Below are positions 1 to 9,240 of a stretch of 64,000 nucleotides of DNA, piece by piece. The number at the start of each line of letters is the position of its first letter. Positions within the stretch are counted from its first letter, which is position 1. Location: the NCBI RefSeq assembly GCF_010093025.1, contig NZ_CP048114.1, positions 1,054,001-1,118,000 on the forward strand, given 5' to 3'. Under the pieces are notes generated by a model. The model saw only the letters and a list, made by a program, of their open reading frames with translations, did not search any database and was not told where the DNA came from. Source of the stretch: Edaphobacter sp. 12200R-103. Its GTDB lineage: Bacteria > Acidobacteriota > Terriglobia > Terriglobales > Acidobacteriaceae. Both the position numbers and the translations under genes were made by a program.

Positions 1-346
1 CTTCCAGCGTGGGATCGATATGGGAGAAGTCCCAGGAGGTCTTACCGTCTTTGGGCGGCTCCAGTTCCGCAACAGCCTGCTTGGGATAGGGCAGCCAGGG
101 AACATAACGCACATAGTCCGCACCCAGATCGTGGAGGGCTTTGAAGGAAGGATCGTGCAGCATGGCTCCGCGAAGCAACTGGGGATTGACAACCACCTGC
201 AGCGTAGGCGTCGTTCGCGAGGTGATGGTCACCTTCTGCCAGTCGACCTGCAGCGGTTTGGCATTTTCCTGCTGTGCCAGGCCGGGAAGAGACAGGCTTA
301 GGCAGACGAAGGCGGAGGCAGATAGAACTTTCCTGAAAGAAACCAT
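1..346 (-). CDS. Secreted GH39-like glycosyl hydrolase, N-terminal part (runs off left edge)
   Basis: An open frame reads leftward from an ATG at 346 through base 1 without a stop (about 115 residues). Residues 1-20 form a signal peptide ending in LPGLAQ, so the product should be exported. The mature part contains 'LGADYVRYVPWLPYP' and ends in 'TSWDFSHIDPTLE', a pattern I associate with acidobacterial proteins annotated as GH39-like TIM-barrel hydrolases; the catalytic residues lie outside the window. The gene is divergent from the broken regulator at 631 and belongs by context to the glycan locus that follows. The family call rests on the N-terminus only. The frame itself is convincing because of the signal peptide and its clean start. 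Confidence 0.65.
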   Translation of the reverse strand, partial: MVSFRKVLSASAFVCLSLSLPGLAQQENAKPLQVDWQKVTITSRTTPTLQVVVNPQLLRGAMLHDPSFKALHDLGADYVRYVPWLPYPKQAVAELEPPKDGKTSWDFSHIDPTLE

Positions 347-630
347 GCAAGATCCTCGCGTTTCTTAGGCTCATAAAAGAGAGAGAGCAACGCGTCATCG
401 CGCTGGCTGTCCTCGCGGCCATTTCTGAACGAAGGAGAGAGTAGCGATTGACGACTTCGCAGGCCAGATTAAATTTCCTGCCTCAACGATTTCGCAGTAC
501 GAAATCAATCAGCAGACGACAGGATGCTCTATTTGCAGGAATAGTCCGTGTTTTATCTGAAATAATGCAATCTCAGGGTGAGAACGATCGACAAACAGGA
601 TTTCATTCCGTGAAATATAAGAGCAAGAAA

Positions 631-1784
631 ATGAAGAGAGATCCAGTCGAAAAAACTCCCGACTATTCCATCCGATCGGTGGTCCGCGCCTGCGATATTC
701 TCAAATGCTTTCGTCAGGATGGAGCACCGTTGAGCCTGAATGATGTGGCAGAACGGACGGAACTCAGCCGCCCGACGGCCTATCGTCTTCTCAAAACGCT
801 GGTCTCCTGCGGCATGCTCGACAGCCCGGCAAAGAATGCGTATTTCCTGGCCGCCTGGCATCGAAAGGGCAGAAGGTTTCGCTTCGGATATGCCTCCCAA
901 TCTGAAGAATTTTCCTTCTCCCGCCTGGTCTCTGAGAGTATTCGCAGCAGTGCCTACGATGCTGGAGTCGATTTGCTTGTCCTCAATAACTGCTACAGTC
1001 CGAAGACGGCCGTCCGCAACGCTGAGATTTTCGTGCGCGAGCAAGTGGATCTTGTTATCGAATTTCAGACGAATCAGCAGAGCGCTTCTGTTGTAGCGTC
1101 GAAGCTGATGGAGGCAGGAATCCCGATCATCGCGATTGAGATTCCGCATCCGGGTGCTGCGTACTACGGCGCAAACAACTATCGAGCGGGCCTGATTGGT
1201 GGCCATGCGCTGGCTCGTGCGTGCATGCGCGAATGGAATGGAGCCGTCGACGAGGTCCTACTCCTCGAACTTCCCATGGCTGGTCCCCTGCCCCGTTCCC
1301 GACTGACGGGCATGCTGGCAGGGTTACGGGAACACCTTCAGAAACTTCCGTTCGGTTCATCGACGGTAACGGGCGTTTTGAGAAGAGCCTGGAGGTTATG
1401 CGACGTCATCTGCGACGGACCAACTCGCGCCACATTCTTATAGGGGCGCTCAACGATCCAAGCTGCCTTGGCGCCCTGCACGCTTTTGAGGAGGCCGGCC
1501 GCGAACACCACTGCCTTGCAGTAGGGCATAATGCCAGCATCGAGGCGCGACGGGAGATGCGACGGCCAGGTTCACGGCTGGTGGGATCGGTGGGCTTCTT
1601 CCCGGAGCGCTATGGCGAGGCTGTGATCTCCCTGGCCCTGGACAAAGTTCAGGGGAAGGAGATTCCTCCTGCCACCTTTACCAGCCATCGCCTCATAAAA
1701 GAAGACAATGTCGACAGCTTCTACCCGCACGACAATCTGATCTCCGGAGCAGATAGCGACTCTCTCCTCTTCAGCCATCACTGA
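631..1784 (+). pseudogene. IclR-HTH / periplasmic-binding-domain transcriptional regulator, frameshifted
   Basis: The 5' part encodes an IclR-type winged helix ('RPTAYRLLKTLVSCGMLDSP') followed by a LacI/RbsB-like sugar-binding domain ('RFGYASQSEEFSFSRLV', 'AGIPIIAIEIPHPGAAYYG', 'GLIGGHALA'). The frame then runs into an unrelated tail ending at 1443. The binding domain continues in the -1 frame ('RFIDGNGRFEKSLEVMRR', 'LIGALNDPSC', 'VGSVGFFPERYGEAVI') to a stop at 1784. A single missing base near 1347-1351 would restore QKLP-VRFIDGNG. The ATG at 631 is preferred as start because the IclR domain begins about 9 residues later; an ATG at 565 and a TTG at 448 are in frame. IclR proteins normally carry a GAF-like effector domain, so this pairing is atypical. 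It probably once sensed a sugar for the receptor gene at 2027. A sequencing error cannot be excluded. Confidence 0.75.
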
Positions 1785-1937
1785 AAGAAAATGAAAGTTA
1801 TTGATATGAAGTCGTGAAGTCCATGGACTGCAGGACTTCGTTGAAAAAGTCTCCTACTCTTAGACCCTATTGGATCAGAGCTTGCTTTTGAATAAAAACG
1901 ATAGATGAAAATAACTTCCAATTAATTGCCATAAATA

Positions 1938-1967
1938 TTGACATCTGTTATTTATGTCAGCTAGCTT
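1938..1967 (+). promoter_or_regulatory. Candidate promoter/operator upstream of the TonB receptor
   Basis: The AT-rich gap 1785-2026 contains TTGACA at 1938-1943, a consensus -35. A weak -10-like TAGCTT lies 18 bases downstream at 1962-1967. A perfect inverted repeat TGACAT-N9-ATGTCA (1939-1959) overlaps the -35, as a repressor site would. The sequence shows the repeat; its role is inference. Confidence 0.4.
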
Positions 1968-2026
1968 TATCCGGGTTTCCCTTCTGAGCTTATTGTCGTC
2001 CCACACGGGGATTGTCTGGAGAATGC

Positions 2027-5000
2027 ATGTCCATAAAGAAGTTAATTTTCATTGTTTTGATGCTTTGCTATGCGGCCGGAGTCTCTTGGGGACAAGAAGA
2101 TCGCGGACGCATTAATGGCCAGGTGACCGATCCTTCGGGAGCGATCATCCCCGACGCCGCCGTAACGCTGCGGAGTGAGGCCACGGGAGTCGTCCATTCC
2201 ACGAAGACCGATGCCTCGGGAGGATATCTGTTTGACCTTCTGAACCCCGGTCTTTATGCCGTTCAGGTCACAGCAACCGGGTTTAAGCAGTTTCAGGTCC
2301 AGCATGTCCGCGTCGAAGTCGCCAGCCGTGTGGCAGTGAATGCGAAGATGCAGTTGGGCGAAGAGACCGAGGTCGTTACGGTCACAGATTCCGGCGGCGC
2401 CCGCCTACACACAGAGGATGCAACGCTGGGCTTTACGGTGGAATCCCGTTCCGCCAATGAACTCCCAATCCTCTACAGCAATCCGTTTGAGCTGCAGTTG
2501 CTGGCTCCTGGCGTCTCCAGTACATCGTTGAGCACGGGAAACCACACCTATGAGGGAGGTTCGGAGAGCAGCACGGTCAATGGATCGCAGAGTGGCCGGA
2601 CGGAGTTTACGCTCGATGGCGCGCCCGATACTCGCAACGGCGGCGCCGTTAGCACCGCCTATGTTCCTTCGCGTGACTTCATCGGGGAATTTCGCCTGAT
2701 CACATCGCCCTACGATGCTTCCCTGGCACACACCTCTGGCGGGTCGATTGATACCAGCCTCAAGTCAGGTTCCAGCCAGTATCACGGCGGTGCAGCTTTC
2801 TTCGCGCAGATCCCGAACGTGAATGCGCCTCAGTTTTCACAGACCATCGCAGCACCGCCAGCCGCCAAGTTCAATCGTGAGAGCGTTGAACTGGATGGCC
2901 CCATCATTCGGAAGAAGCTCTTCTTCTTCGCCGGCTATGAGAAGCAGTACAACAAGCAGGCGGCGAGTACCACGACCCAGACGGTACCCACGGCTGCCGA
3001 GAAGAACGGCGACTTCTCTGCCCTTCTTGGAATCAGCAAGCCTATTACTTCGACCTATACCTGTCCTGCTACTGGCGAGAAACTAACGACAGCCCCCTAT
3101 GATCCTTACCAGATCTGGAATCCTTATTCGACACACATCGATCCTCGTTGCCCGGCGCTGATGCTTCGTGATCCGGTTCCGGGAAACATCATCACCAGGG
3201 TGCGCCCGATCGATCCAGTGGCGAAGAATATCCTGGCCTATTATCCCGATCCCAATGCGACCGGCCAGGTAAACGGTCAGAACAACTTTGCTTCAGCCGC
3301 CGCGAACGTCGATCATTACTGGAACGTCGCTACGCGCATCGACTACAACCTGAGCGATCGCCAGAAGCTGTTCGGACACTACATCATCAGCGACCGCGTT
3401 CAGCCGGGTAAAAACCTCTTCTTCCCCGGTGCAAGTGGAAAAACGAACATTCTCCGCAACAAGGCAGGCGTGCTCGACTATACCAACACGCTGAACGATA
3501 CGACCGTTCTGAATCTCCGCTACTCTCTGACGCGTTTCACTACGTCGTCTCAGATCGACGCGAAGACGACGGCTACGGACCTTGGTATCAACTCAAACGC
3601 AACCGCGGGAGCGCCTGATGCAGCCCTGGGCTTCCCCTATGTCTCACTGTCGGGTTTTGCTGAGCTGGGAAATGCCGATCCGAGCTTCGAGTACGACACC
3701 ATCCACGATGCGCAGGCTAACCTGACCAAGGCGCTCAGCCACCACAACGTGAAGTTCGGCGTTGAGTGGCGACGCTACCAGGCCAACCAGGCTGACTTCA
3801 CAAACGAAAAGCTCTTCATCAACAGCTCCGGAACGTATACAGCCGGCCCCTCCAGCGCGCTGTCGAACTCTCCTCTGGGGCAATCCGTGGCTTCTCTTGA
3901 GTTTGGCATCTCGGAAGGAACCAAGCAGGCGTTGAACGCCGCAACCTCTAACAACACCACGTATTGGTCCAGCTACATCCAGGATGACTGGAAGGTTCGT
4001 CCCAACCTGACCCTGAACGTCGGCCTGCGCTATGAGTATGGCAGCCCGATCCAGGAGCGCAACGGTAAGAGCATCTCTTATTTCGACATGACGACGCCCA
4101 ATCCTATTGCGGAACAGGCGAAGGCGAACTATGCAGCGACCGCCACTCCCAGCGAGCAGGCCCTTGTGCCGGTCAACGGCTTCAATGTAAACGGCGGTGT
4201 CCGTTATGTTGAGAAGGGGAAGGACAACTGGGACGCGCAGAAGACCAACTTCTCTCCGCGCCTCGGATTTTCTTATAGTCCCACTCCGAAGATGGTGGTT
4301 CGCGGTGGCTTCGGACTCTTCTTCGAACATTATGCGGAGTATGTCCAGTACGGCAATCCCCTGGGCTTCAGCCAGACGACCAACACGGTGGCGTCGCCGG
4401 ATAATGGCGTCACCTACTCGGCTACGCTGCAGAATCCATTTCCGGGAGGATTGGTCCAGCCTTCCGGATCTGCAAACGGATTGCTGCAGAACGTCGGTCA
4501 GAGCATCTCGCAGTTTTATATTCAGCACCCCAAGACGCCTTACAGCGAGCGCTTCTCCCTTGGCATCCAGTACGCTCTTCCCGGCGATATTATTGTCGAG
4601 GCGGATTACGTTGGAAACCTGGGCAGGCATCTGATTGTGACTCGCGACTGGAACGCGACTCCCAACAGATACCTGAGTACTTCCCCGACGCGCGACAATG
4701 AGACTAATGGACGGATGGTGGCAAACTACCCGAGCCCGTTTCAGGGAATTGCCGTGCCGGGATCTACCCTGAACACCAAAAATATTACGGGAAATCAGCT
4801 CGTCAAGCCGTTCCCGCAGTTTACCGGCCTGACAGGACGGGATACTGCAGGTCACAGCAGCTTCAACGCCCTGCAGGTCTCCGCACAGAAGCGTTTTTCA
4901 CATGGCTACAACATGAGCGTCTCCTACCAGTGGTCTCGCACTCTGGATGCTCTTACCTTCCTGAACGGCGGGGATGCGAAACCGTGGTACGGAGTCTCCA

Positions 5001-5599
5001 GCACCGACTACCCGCAAACGCTCTCCGTAGCGGGAATCTATGAGCTGCCGTTTGGCCGCAATAAGCCCTTCTTCACAACGGCGCCTACATGGCTCGATGC
5101 GATCGTCGGCGGATTCCAGGTTCAGGGAACCTACCGTATTACCAGCGGTCAGCCGCTGACCTTCAGCAGCGCCGGCACGATCCTGAAGCCGGGCTATACC
5201 TATGCAGATATCGCAGGGCATTCCCGGCATGACTATCTGCAATGGTTCAACACCAATGCGTTCTATAACGCGCGAGCCAACGATGCCGGCGGCGACTATG
5301 GCGGCGATGCCGGTTACGCCAGCAAGGAGGCGCTGGTCTCTAACGTTCGCGTATTTCCGCTTCGCTTCAACAACGTCCGACAGGATTACCAGAATCTGCT
5401 GAATGTGGGCGCAATGAAGAAGTTCCGTGTATACCAGGACCGCGCCAGCATGAATCTGCGGGCTGAGGCGATCAATGCTCTCAATCATCAGGTCTACAGC
5501 AATCCGACAACAGATCCTTCCAGCGGAAGCTTCGGAAGAATCGGTGGTCCTGGCAACCAGGCTCGTATCCTTCAATTCGCAGTGGAAGCGCACTTCTAA
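2027..5599 (+). CDS. TonB-dependent receptor, Oar-like, with carboxypeptidase-regulatory domain
   Basis: An outer-membrane receptor of about 1190 residues, predicted to import an oligosaccharide using TonB energy. The signal peptide (residues 1-22, ending GVSWGQ) is followed by a carboxypeptidase-regulatory fold ('INGQVTDPSGAIIPDAAVTL', about 27-110). Next come a plug region with 'STVNGSQSGRTEFTLDGAP' and a long beta-barrel with typical 'SYIQDDWKVRPNLTLNVGLR' and 'NLRAEAINALNHQ' segments. It ends in an aromatic residue (AHF), the usual signal for barrel insertion. The ATG at 2027 has GGAG 5 bases upstream; an in-frame TTG at 2012 is less likely. It is followed by a hairpin terminator and a rhamnosidase-like gene. 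The ligand is unknown; context suggests a rhamnose-containing glycan. Confidence 0.93.
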   Translation: MSIKKLIFIVLMLCYAAGVSWGQEDRGRINGQVTDPSGAIIPDAAVTLRSEATGVVHSTKTDASGGYLFDLLNPGLYAVQVTATGFKQFQVQHVRVEVASRVAVNAKMQLGEETEVVTVTDSGGARLHTEDATLGFTVESRSANELPILYSNPFELQLLAPGVSSTSLSTGNHTYEGGSESSTVNGSQSGRTEFTLDGAPDTRNGGAVSTAYVPSRDFIGEFRLITSPYDASLAHTSGGSIDTSLKSGSSQYHGGAAFFAQIPNVNAPQFSQTIAAPPAAKFNRESVELDGPIIRKKLFFFAGYEKQYNKQAASTTTQTVPTAAEKNGDFSALLGISKPITSTYTCPATGEKLTTAPYDPYQIWNPYSTHIDPRCPALMLRDPVPGNIITRVRPIDPVAKNILAYYPDPNATGQVNGQNNFASAAANVDHYWNVATRIDYNLSDRQKLFGHYIISDRVQPGKNLFFPGASGKTNILRNKAGVLDYTNTLNDTTVLNLRYSLTRFTTSSQIDAKTTATDLGINSNATAGAPDAALGFPYVSLSGFAELGNADPSFEYDTIHDAQANLTKALSHHNVKFGVEWRRYQANQADFTNEKLFINSSGTYTAGPSSALSNSPLGQSVASLEFGISEGTKQALNAATSNNTTYWSSYIQDDWKVRPNLTLNVGLRYEYGSPIQERNGKSISYFDMTTPNPIAEQAKANYAATATPSEQALVPVNGFNVNGGVRYVEKGKDNWDAQKTNFSPRLGFSYSPTPKMVVRGGFGLFFEHYAEYVQYGNPLGFSQTTNTVASPDNGVTYSATLQNPFPGGLVQPSGSANGLLQNVGQSISQFYIQHPKTPYSERFSLGIQYALPGDIIVEADYVGNLGRHLIVTRDWNATPNRYLSTSPTRDNETNGRMVANYPSPFQGIAVPGSTLNTKNITGNQLVKPFPQFTGLTGRDTAGHSSFNALQVSAQKRFSHGYNMSVSYQWSRTLDALTFLNGGDAKPWYGVSSTDYPQTLSVAGIYELPFGRNKPFFTTAPTWLDAIVGGFQVQGTYRITSGQPLTFSSAGTILKPGYTYADIAGHSRHDYLQWFNTNAFYNARANDAGGDYGGDAGYASKEALVSNVRVFPLRFNNVRQDYQNLLNVGAMKKFRVYQDRASMNLRAEAINALNHQVYSNPTTDPSSGSFGRIGGPGNQARILQFAVEAHF

Positions 5600-5631
5600 G
5601 CGCGACTTCCGGACAGATGCAGTATGCTATG

Positions 5632-5670
5632 CTCCTCCGTCGAACGATCTGGCGGAGGAGTCTTTCTTTC
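5632..5670 (+). terminator. Rho-independent terminator after the TonB receptor
   Basis: Stem CTCCTCCG (5632-5639) pairs with CGGAGGAG (5653-5660) and is followed by TCTTTCTTTC. It lies about 30 bases after the receptor stop. It also argues against an in-frame upstream ATG at 5624 as the start of the next gene. Confidence 0.75.
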
Positions 5671-5722
5671 GCCTAACCATGTTTCCGGCCGCCCTATCAA
5701 CACGAAAGGAAGCCCACTCCGG

Positions 5723-8314
5723 ATGATGGAAAAGACCATCGCTCATTTTGCCCGCCTGCAGCGCGGTGCCGTTCTCAAGCTCAGCTCAGCGATAGGCGTG
5801 GTCGGCGCCCTCCTGGCTCTTTCCTCCGCTGCTGCCTTCGGGCAGGACCTTCCCCTGACAGCAGGCCTGCGCGCCAGCCAGCTATCTCCGATAGACCCCG
5901 CGCGGGACGTGGCCTCGCCTCAACTGGAGGGAGCACATCATACTCCGCTCACAGAGGAATATATCTGGACGGCCAACGACTCGACTGCAGCGCAGGACAA
6001 GCTTATCTATAAATTTCCGGGGCTGATGGAGCAGACGGAACCGCACTACTTCCGGCACAGCTTCTCGCTCTCCATCGTGCCACCACAGCCGACGCTCTAC
6101 ATCGCGGGGCCGCGCAGCGTAAAAGTCTGGCTGAACGGGAGCCTTGCGGAATCTGTGGAAAGCGATACGTCCTCTCCTCTGGGGATGCATACGTTTGCGA
6201 TTCCTATCGCGAAATTTCTAAAGGCGGGTAAGAACATCATTGCGATCGAAGCGATCCGCGGCCGCGGCGTCACTGGTTTTGCAAACAGTCCGCTGGTGCG
6301 GCAGCAGACCTTTGGCCAGGTGCTGGTCGCAAAGATTCTTCCCGCAGCTGAAGGCGTAGAGACAGAGCCACTGATGATCTCGTCGCGCGACTGGAAAAGC
6401 TCAATCTCTGCGCAGGCGGGTTGGCAGAACACGAGCTTTGACGATTCTTTATGGAAGCCGGTTCAAAGCATCGGAGCCATCGAGAGCGATATTGAGCTGT
6501 TTCAGTGGAATGCCGACGCCGGTCTCTATGATTGGCCCGGCTACGATGGAATCTCGAAGTTTCTCGCGCACATGCCGTTGCCAGCGACGCAGATTCTGGC
6601 AACCTATACCGGTCGCGGATCGTTCTCGCACCCCGAAAACCTTACATCAGGCAAAGACTCCAACAGCTTTACGGTTGCGCTTCCCTCTTCACCGTTGACC
6701 GATGCGGAGGCACCGAGCCTCTTCCTCGACTTCGGCCGCGAGCTCACTGGACGCGTCGAGATCGTCTCCGACAGTGATACTCCCGTCACGGTGTCCATAC
6801 AGATGGGAGAGTCCGAGTCAGAAGCTCTGAAGAATCCTTATCTTGGCATCAACCAGTTGACCATTCCACCGCACGGAACCGGGCATGGTCCGAAGAGCGC
6901 CTTCCGTTACGCCAAGATTCGTTTTCTCGGTGGAGGTCCGAAGCTTTGTTTCAAAGCCATCCATGTTGACCATATCTACTATCCGGTCCAATACCTGGGA
7001 TCTTTCGAGTCATCGGACAAGATGCTGAACAGGATCTGGGAGATTGGCGCCTACACGGCTCATCTCTGCATGCAGGACGGCGTCTGGGACGCTTCCAAGC
7101 GGGACCGTGGCCGCTGGATGGGAGATATGGATGTCAGCGGCAGAGTGATCGAAGATGTCTTCGGTGAGCGTTCGTTGATGGAAGATACCCTTGACCGCCT
7201 GATGGGGTCTGCCCCGGTCGATCAGCATGTCAATGGAATCCCGGGTTACAGCGCTTTCTGGTTTACAGGCGTGGCCGACTACTACCGGCATACGGGCTCG
7301 AAGAAATTCCTCGAACGCGAACATGGCAGGATGCTGCAACTGCTCCATTACGTCGATCAGGAGTTCGACGTTCGTGGAATCTACGCCAATAGAACAAAGG
7401 TCTGGCTCTATGTTGACTGGTCTCCTGACCTGAACGGCGATACTCCGGAGACACGAAGAGCAACCACGCTGGAGTACTACCGGGCTTATCGAGAGGCAGC
7501 TTGGCTGCTTCGTGAACTGGGTGATACCAGCAATGCTGATCAATACACCCAAAAAGCCGAGCACATCAAAGCCGCCGCCGACAAGTACCTGCTCGACTCC
7601 AGAACGGATACATTTGGTCCACGGTGGCAGACCAACGCCGCAGCAGTCGTAGGCGGCATGACCGATGCGGTCCAGTCGAAGGCCATCTGGAATCACGTGC
7701 TATCCAGCGTCGGACACATCAAATACAACGCCTACATCATCTCGCCCTATTACAACTACTATGTCATCCGGTCGATGGCGAAGGTCGGTCATCGGCAGGC
7801 TGCTCTCGACTGGATTCGCCAATACTGGGGAGGCATGGTTGAAGAAGGCGCCACCAGCATGTGGGAGGCCTACGATCCCAGCTGGTACAAGGAAGACTTC
7901 CACGCATCGCTGCAGGCAGACAATCGCTCCGGATATTTCGTCAGTCTGGCTCACGGCTGGTCTGCAGGCCCCACGGCATGGCTCATGGAAGAGGTTCTCG
8001 GGATTGAGCCGACAGGAGCTGGCTTCAACACGGTGGATATCCGTCCCGACCTGCTGGACATGCAGTGGGCAAAAGGCGCCGAGCCTACGCCACATGGCCT
8101 CCTGAAGGTCGAGGCGCGAAAAGAAGCCAATGGCACCACGGTCACGCTCGACATACCCCAGGGAGTCACAGCGCGTGTGCTGGTTCCATCTGGCTCCTCC
8201 AGCGCCAAACTGCTTGTGAATGGCATTGTCCGTTCTTCGACAGATACTGAGGATGGAATGCGAAAGGTGATCACCCTTGGAACAGCCGGGCATTATGATC
8301 TGGAGGCGGAATAA
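5723..8314 (+). CDS. Secreted GH78-like alpha-L-rhamnosidase
   Basis: About 863 residues. A signal peptide (about residues 12-38, ending SSAAAFGQ) precedes beta-sandwich domains ('SVKVWLNGSLAES', 'LFLDFGRELTGRVEI') and a six-hairpin (alpha/alpha)6 barrel starting around 'FESSDKMLNRIWEIGAYTA'. The signature 'WDASKRDRGRWMGDMD' matches the GH78 active-site block, and 'TSMWEAYDPSW' matches the conserved TxxWE block that carries the second catalytic Glu. The position I align with the general-acid Glu is Asp here. A C-terminal beta-sandwich follows (about 780-863). The ATG at 5723 has AGGAAG about 10 bases upstream; the ATG at 5624 would lie before the terminator hairpin. The expected reaction is hydrolysis of terminal alpha-L-rhamnosides, but GH78-related proteins vary in activity. 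Confidence 0.85.
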   Translation: MMEKTIAHFARLQRGAVLKLSSAIGVVGALLALSSAAAFGQDLPLTAGLRASQLSPIDPARDVASPQLEGAHHTPLTEEYIWTANDSTAAQDKLIYKFPGLMEQTEPHYFRHSFSLSIVPPQPTLYIAGPRSVKVWLNGSLAESVESDTSSPLGMHTFAIPIAKFLKAGKNIIAIEAIRGRGVTGFANSPLVRQQTFGQVLVAKILPAAEGVETEPLMISSRDWKSSISAQAGWQNTSFDDSLWKPVQSIGAIESDIELFQWNADAGLYDWPGYDGISKFLAHMPLPATQILATYTGRGSFSHPENLTSGKDSNSFTVALPSSPLTDAEAPSLFLDFGRELTGRVEIVSDSDTPVTVSIQMGESESEALKNPYLGINQLTIPPHGTGHGPKSAFRYAKIRFLGGGPKLCFKAIHVDHIYYPVQYLGSFESSDKMLNRIWEIGAYTAHLCMQDGVWDASKRDRGRWMGDMDVSGRVIEDVFGERSLMEDTLDRLMGSAPVDQHVNGIPGYSAFWFTGVADYYRHTGSKKFLEREHGRMLQLLHYVDQEFDVRGIYANRTKVWLYVDWSPDLNGDTPETRRATTLEYYRAYREAAWLLRELGDTSNADQYTQKAEHIKAAADKYLLDSRTDTFGPRWQTNAAAVVGGMTDAVQSKAIWNHVLSSVGHIKYNAYIISPYYNYYVIRSMAKVGHRQAALDWIRQYWGGMVEEGATSMWEAYDPSWYKEDFHASLQADNRSGYFVSLAHGWSAGPTAWLMEEVLGIEPTGAGFNTVDIRPDLLDMQWAKGAEPTPHGLLKVEARKEANGTTVTLDIPQGVTARVLVPSGSSSAKLLVNGIVRSSTDTEDGMRKVITLGTAGHYDLEAE

Positions 8315-8380
8315 TCGCCGATGCCTCACTGGCGCCGTTCAGCATAGCAGAGGTATTGCGGTTTGCTCTAAACTCCAGCT

Positions 8381-9145
8381 ATGCCACGGCGCTCTACAAC
8401 GCATCACCCAGAGTCCTCAAACTCGGTTCGACGCCGAGCCTACCTTCTTATTCAAAAGAAGATCGCATCCGGGGAGCTTAAAGCCGGTACGCTGATCTCT
8501 GAAGTTGCCCTGGCAAAGGAACTCGGGAGCAGTCGTACTCCAGTCCGGGAGGCCGCAGGCCAGCTTCTGGCCGAAGGACTGCTGGATCTGAGCCCGGGCG
8601 GCGGCATCATCGTTACACAGCTTACTCGTCAGGCCATTCGCGATCTCTATGAGCTTCGGGAAGCTCTTGAGGTCTTTGCCGTCGGCAGAGTGGCTCAAAG
8701 CGGGATACGCTCTGCCGACAAGGATCGCCTGAACCATCTTCTGGGTGAGACACAGACTCTTCTGAAGGAACTGAAATCATCCGGAGCCGCCGAGCTCGAT
8801 GCCGAGCAGATGAAACGATTCGCCCTCTCAGATCTTTCGTTTCACACTCTTCTGATCCGGCTTGCGGCGAACGCCCGCATCCTTAAAGTCGTCAACGAAA
8901 CCCGGCTGATGATTCGCATCTTCGGGATTCAGCGCAGCGGTCACAAACGCGAAGAGCTGGAGCGTATCTACCGGCACCATAAAGCAATTCTTGAAGCCGT
9001 GATCCGTCAGGAGGTTGAGGACTCACGCAAGTTGCTGGCAGAGCACATTCAGGCAAGCGCAAAGGAGCGGCTTGACGAGTTTGATCTTTGGGAACGCGAG
9101 AATCAGCTTGCCGGTCTGGACGTAATCGATCCCCTGCAGATGTAA
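8381..9145 (+). CDS. GntR-family transcriptional regulator, FCD (FadR-type) subfamily
   Basis: 254 residues. The N-terminal winged helix (about 18-85) contains 'LISEVALAKELGSSRTPVRE', the classic GntR recognition region. It is followed by an all-alpha FCD ligand domain (about 95-225) with 'LYELREALEVFAVGRVA' and a His in 'LSFHTLLIRLAAN' that would be a metal ligand. FCD members usually repress sugar-acid or organic-acid catabolic genes and are released by a pathway intermediate. The gene lies just upstream of the aldolase and isomerase-like genes, and a perfect 12-base palindrome between them is a plausible operator. There is no clear ribosome-binding site at the ATG. Confidence 0.93.
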   Translation: MPRRSTTHHPESSNSVRRRAYLLIQKKIASGELKAGTLISEVALAKELGSSRTPVREAAGQLLAEGLLDLSPGGGIIVTQLTRQAIRDLYELREALEVFAVGRVAQSGIRSADKDRLNHLLGETQTLLKELKSSGAAELDAEQMKRFALSDLSFHTLLIRLAANARILKVVNETRLMIRIFGIQRSGHKREELERIYRHHKAILEAVIRQEVEDSRKLLAEHIQASAKERLDEFDLWERENQLAGLDVIDPLQM

Positions 9146-9185
9146 GTTCACGGCTCTTCAAGGCATGCAATAATGACTGTCTTGT

Positions 9186-9216
9186 TTTGTCGACAAATAA
9201 AAGACTTTTGTAGAAT
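9186..9216 (+). promoter_or_regulatory. Palindromic operator candidate over a promoter for the aldolase operon
   Basis: TTTGTCGACAAA (9186-9197) is a perfect palindrome of the TTGT-N2-ACAA kind reported for FadR-type GntR regulators. It overlaps a -35-like TTGTCG (9187-9192), and TAGAAT (9211-9216, five of six consensus -10 bases) lies 18 bases further on. Transcription would start about 18-20 bases before the ATG at 9241, which lacks a Shine-Dalgarno sequence. Repression by the adjacent GntR protein is inferred. Confidence 0.6.
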
Positions 9217-9240
9217 GTATGGGATCGGATCTTTACCCTT

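Noticed and set aside
3644..4855. Minus-strand open frame of 403 codons inside the first TonB receptor gene
   Set aside because: Antisense shadow of a long gene with strong codon bias; no domain, and the sense frame is an unmistakable receptor.
5624..5722. Upstream ATG extension of the rhamnosidase
   Set aside because: It lies across the terminator hairpin of the receptor gene and would bury the signal peptide.
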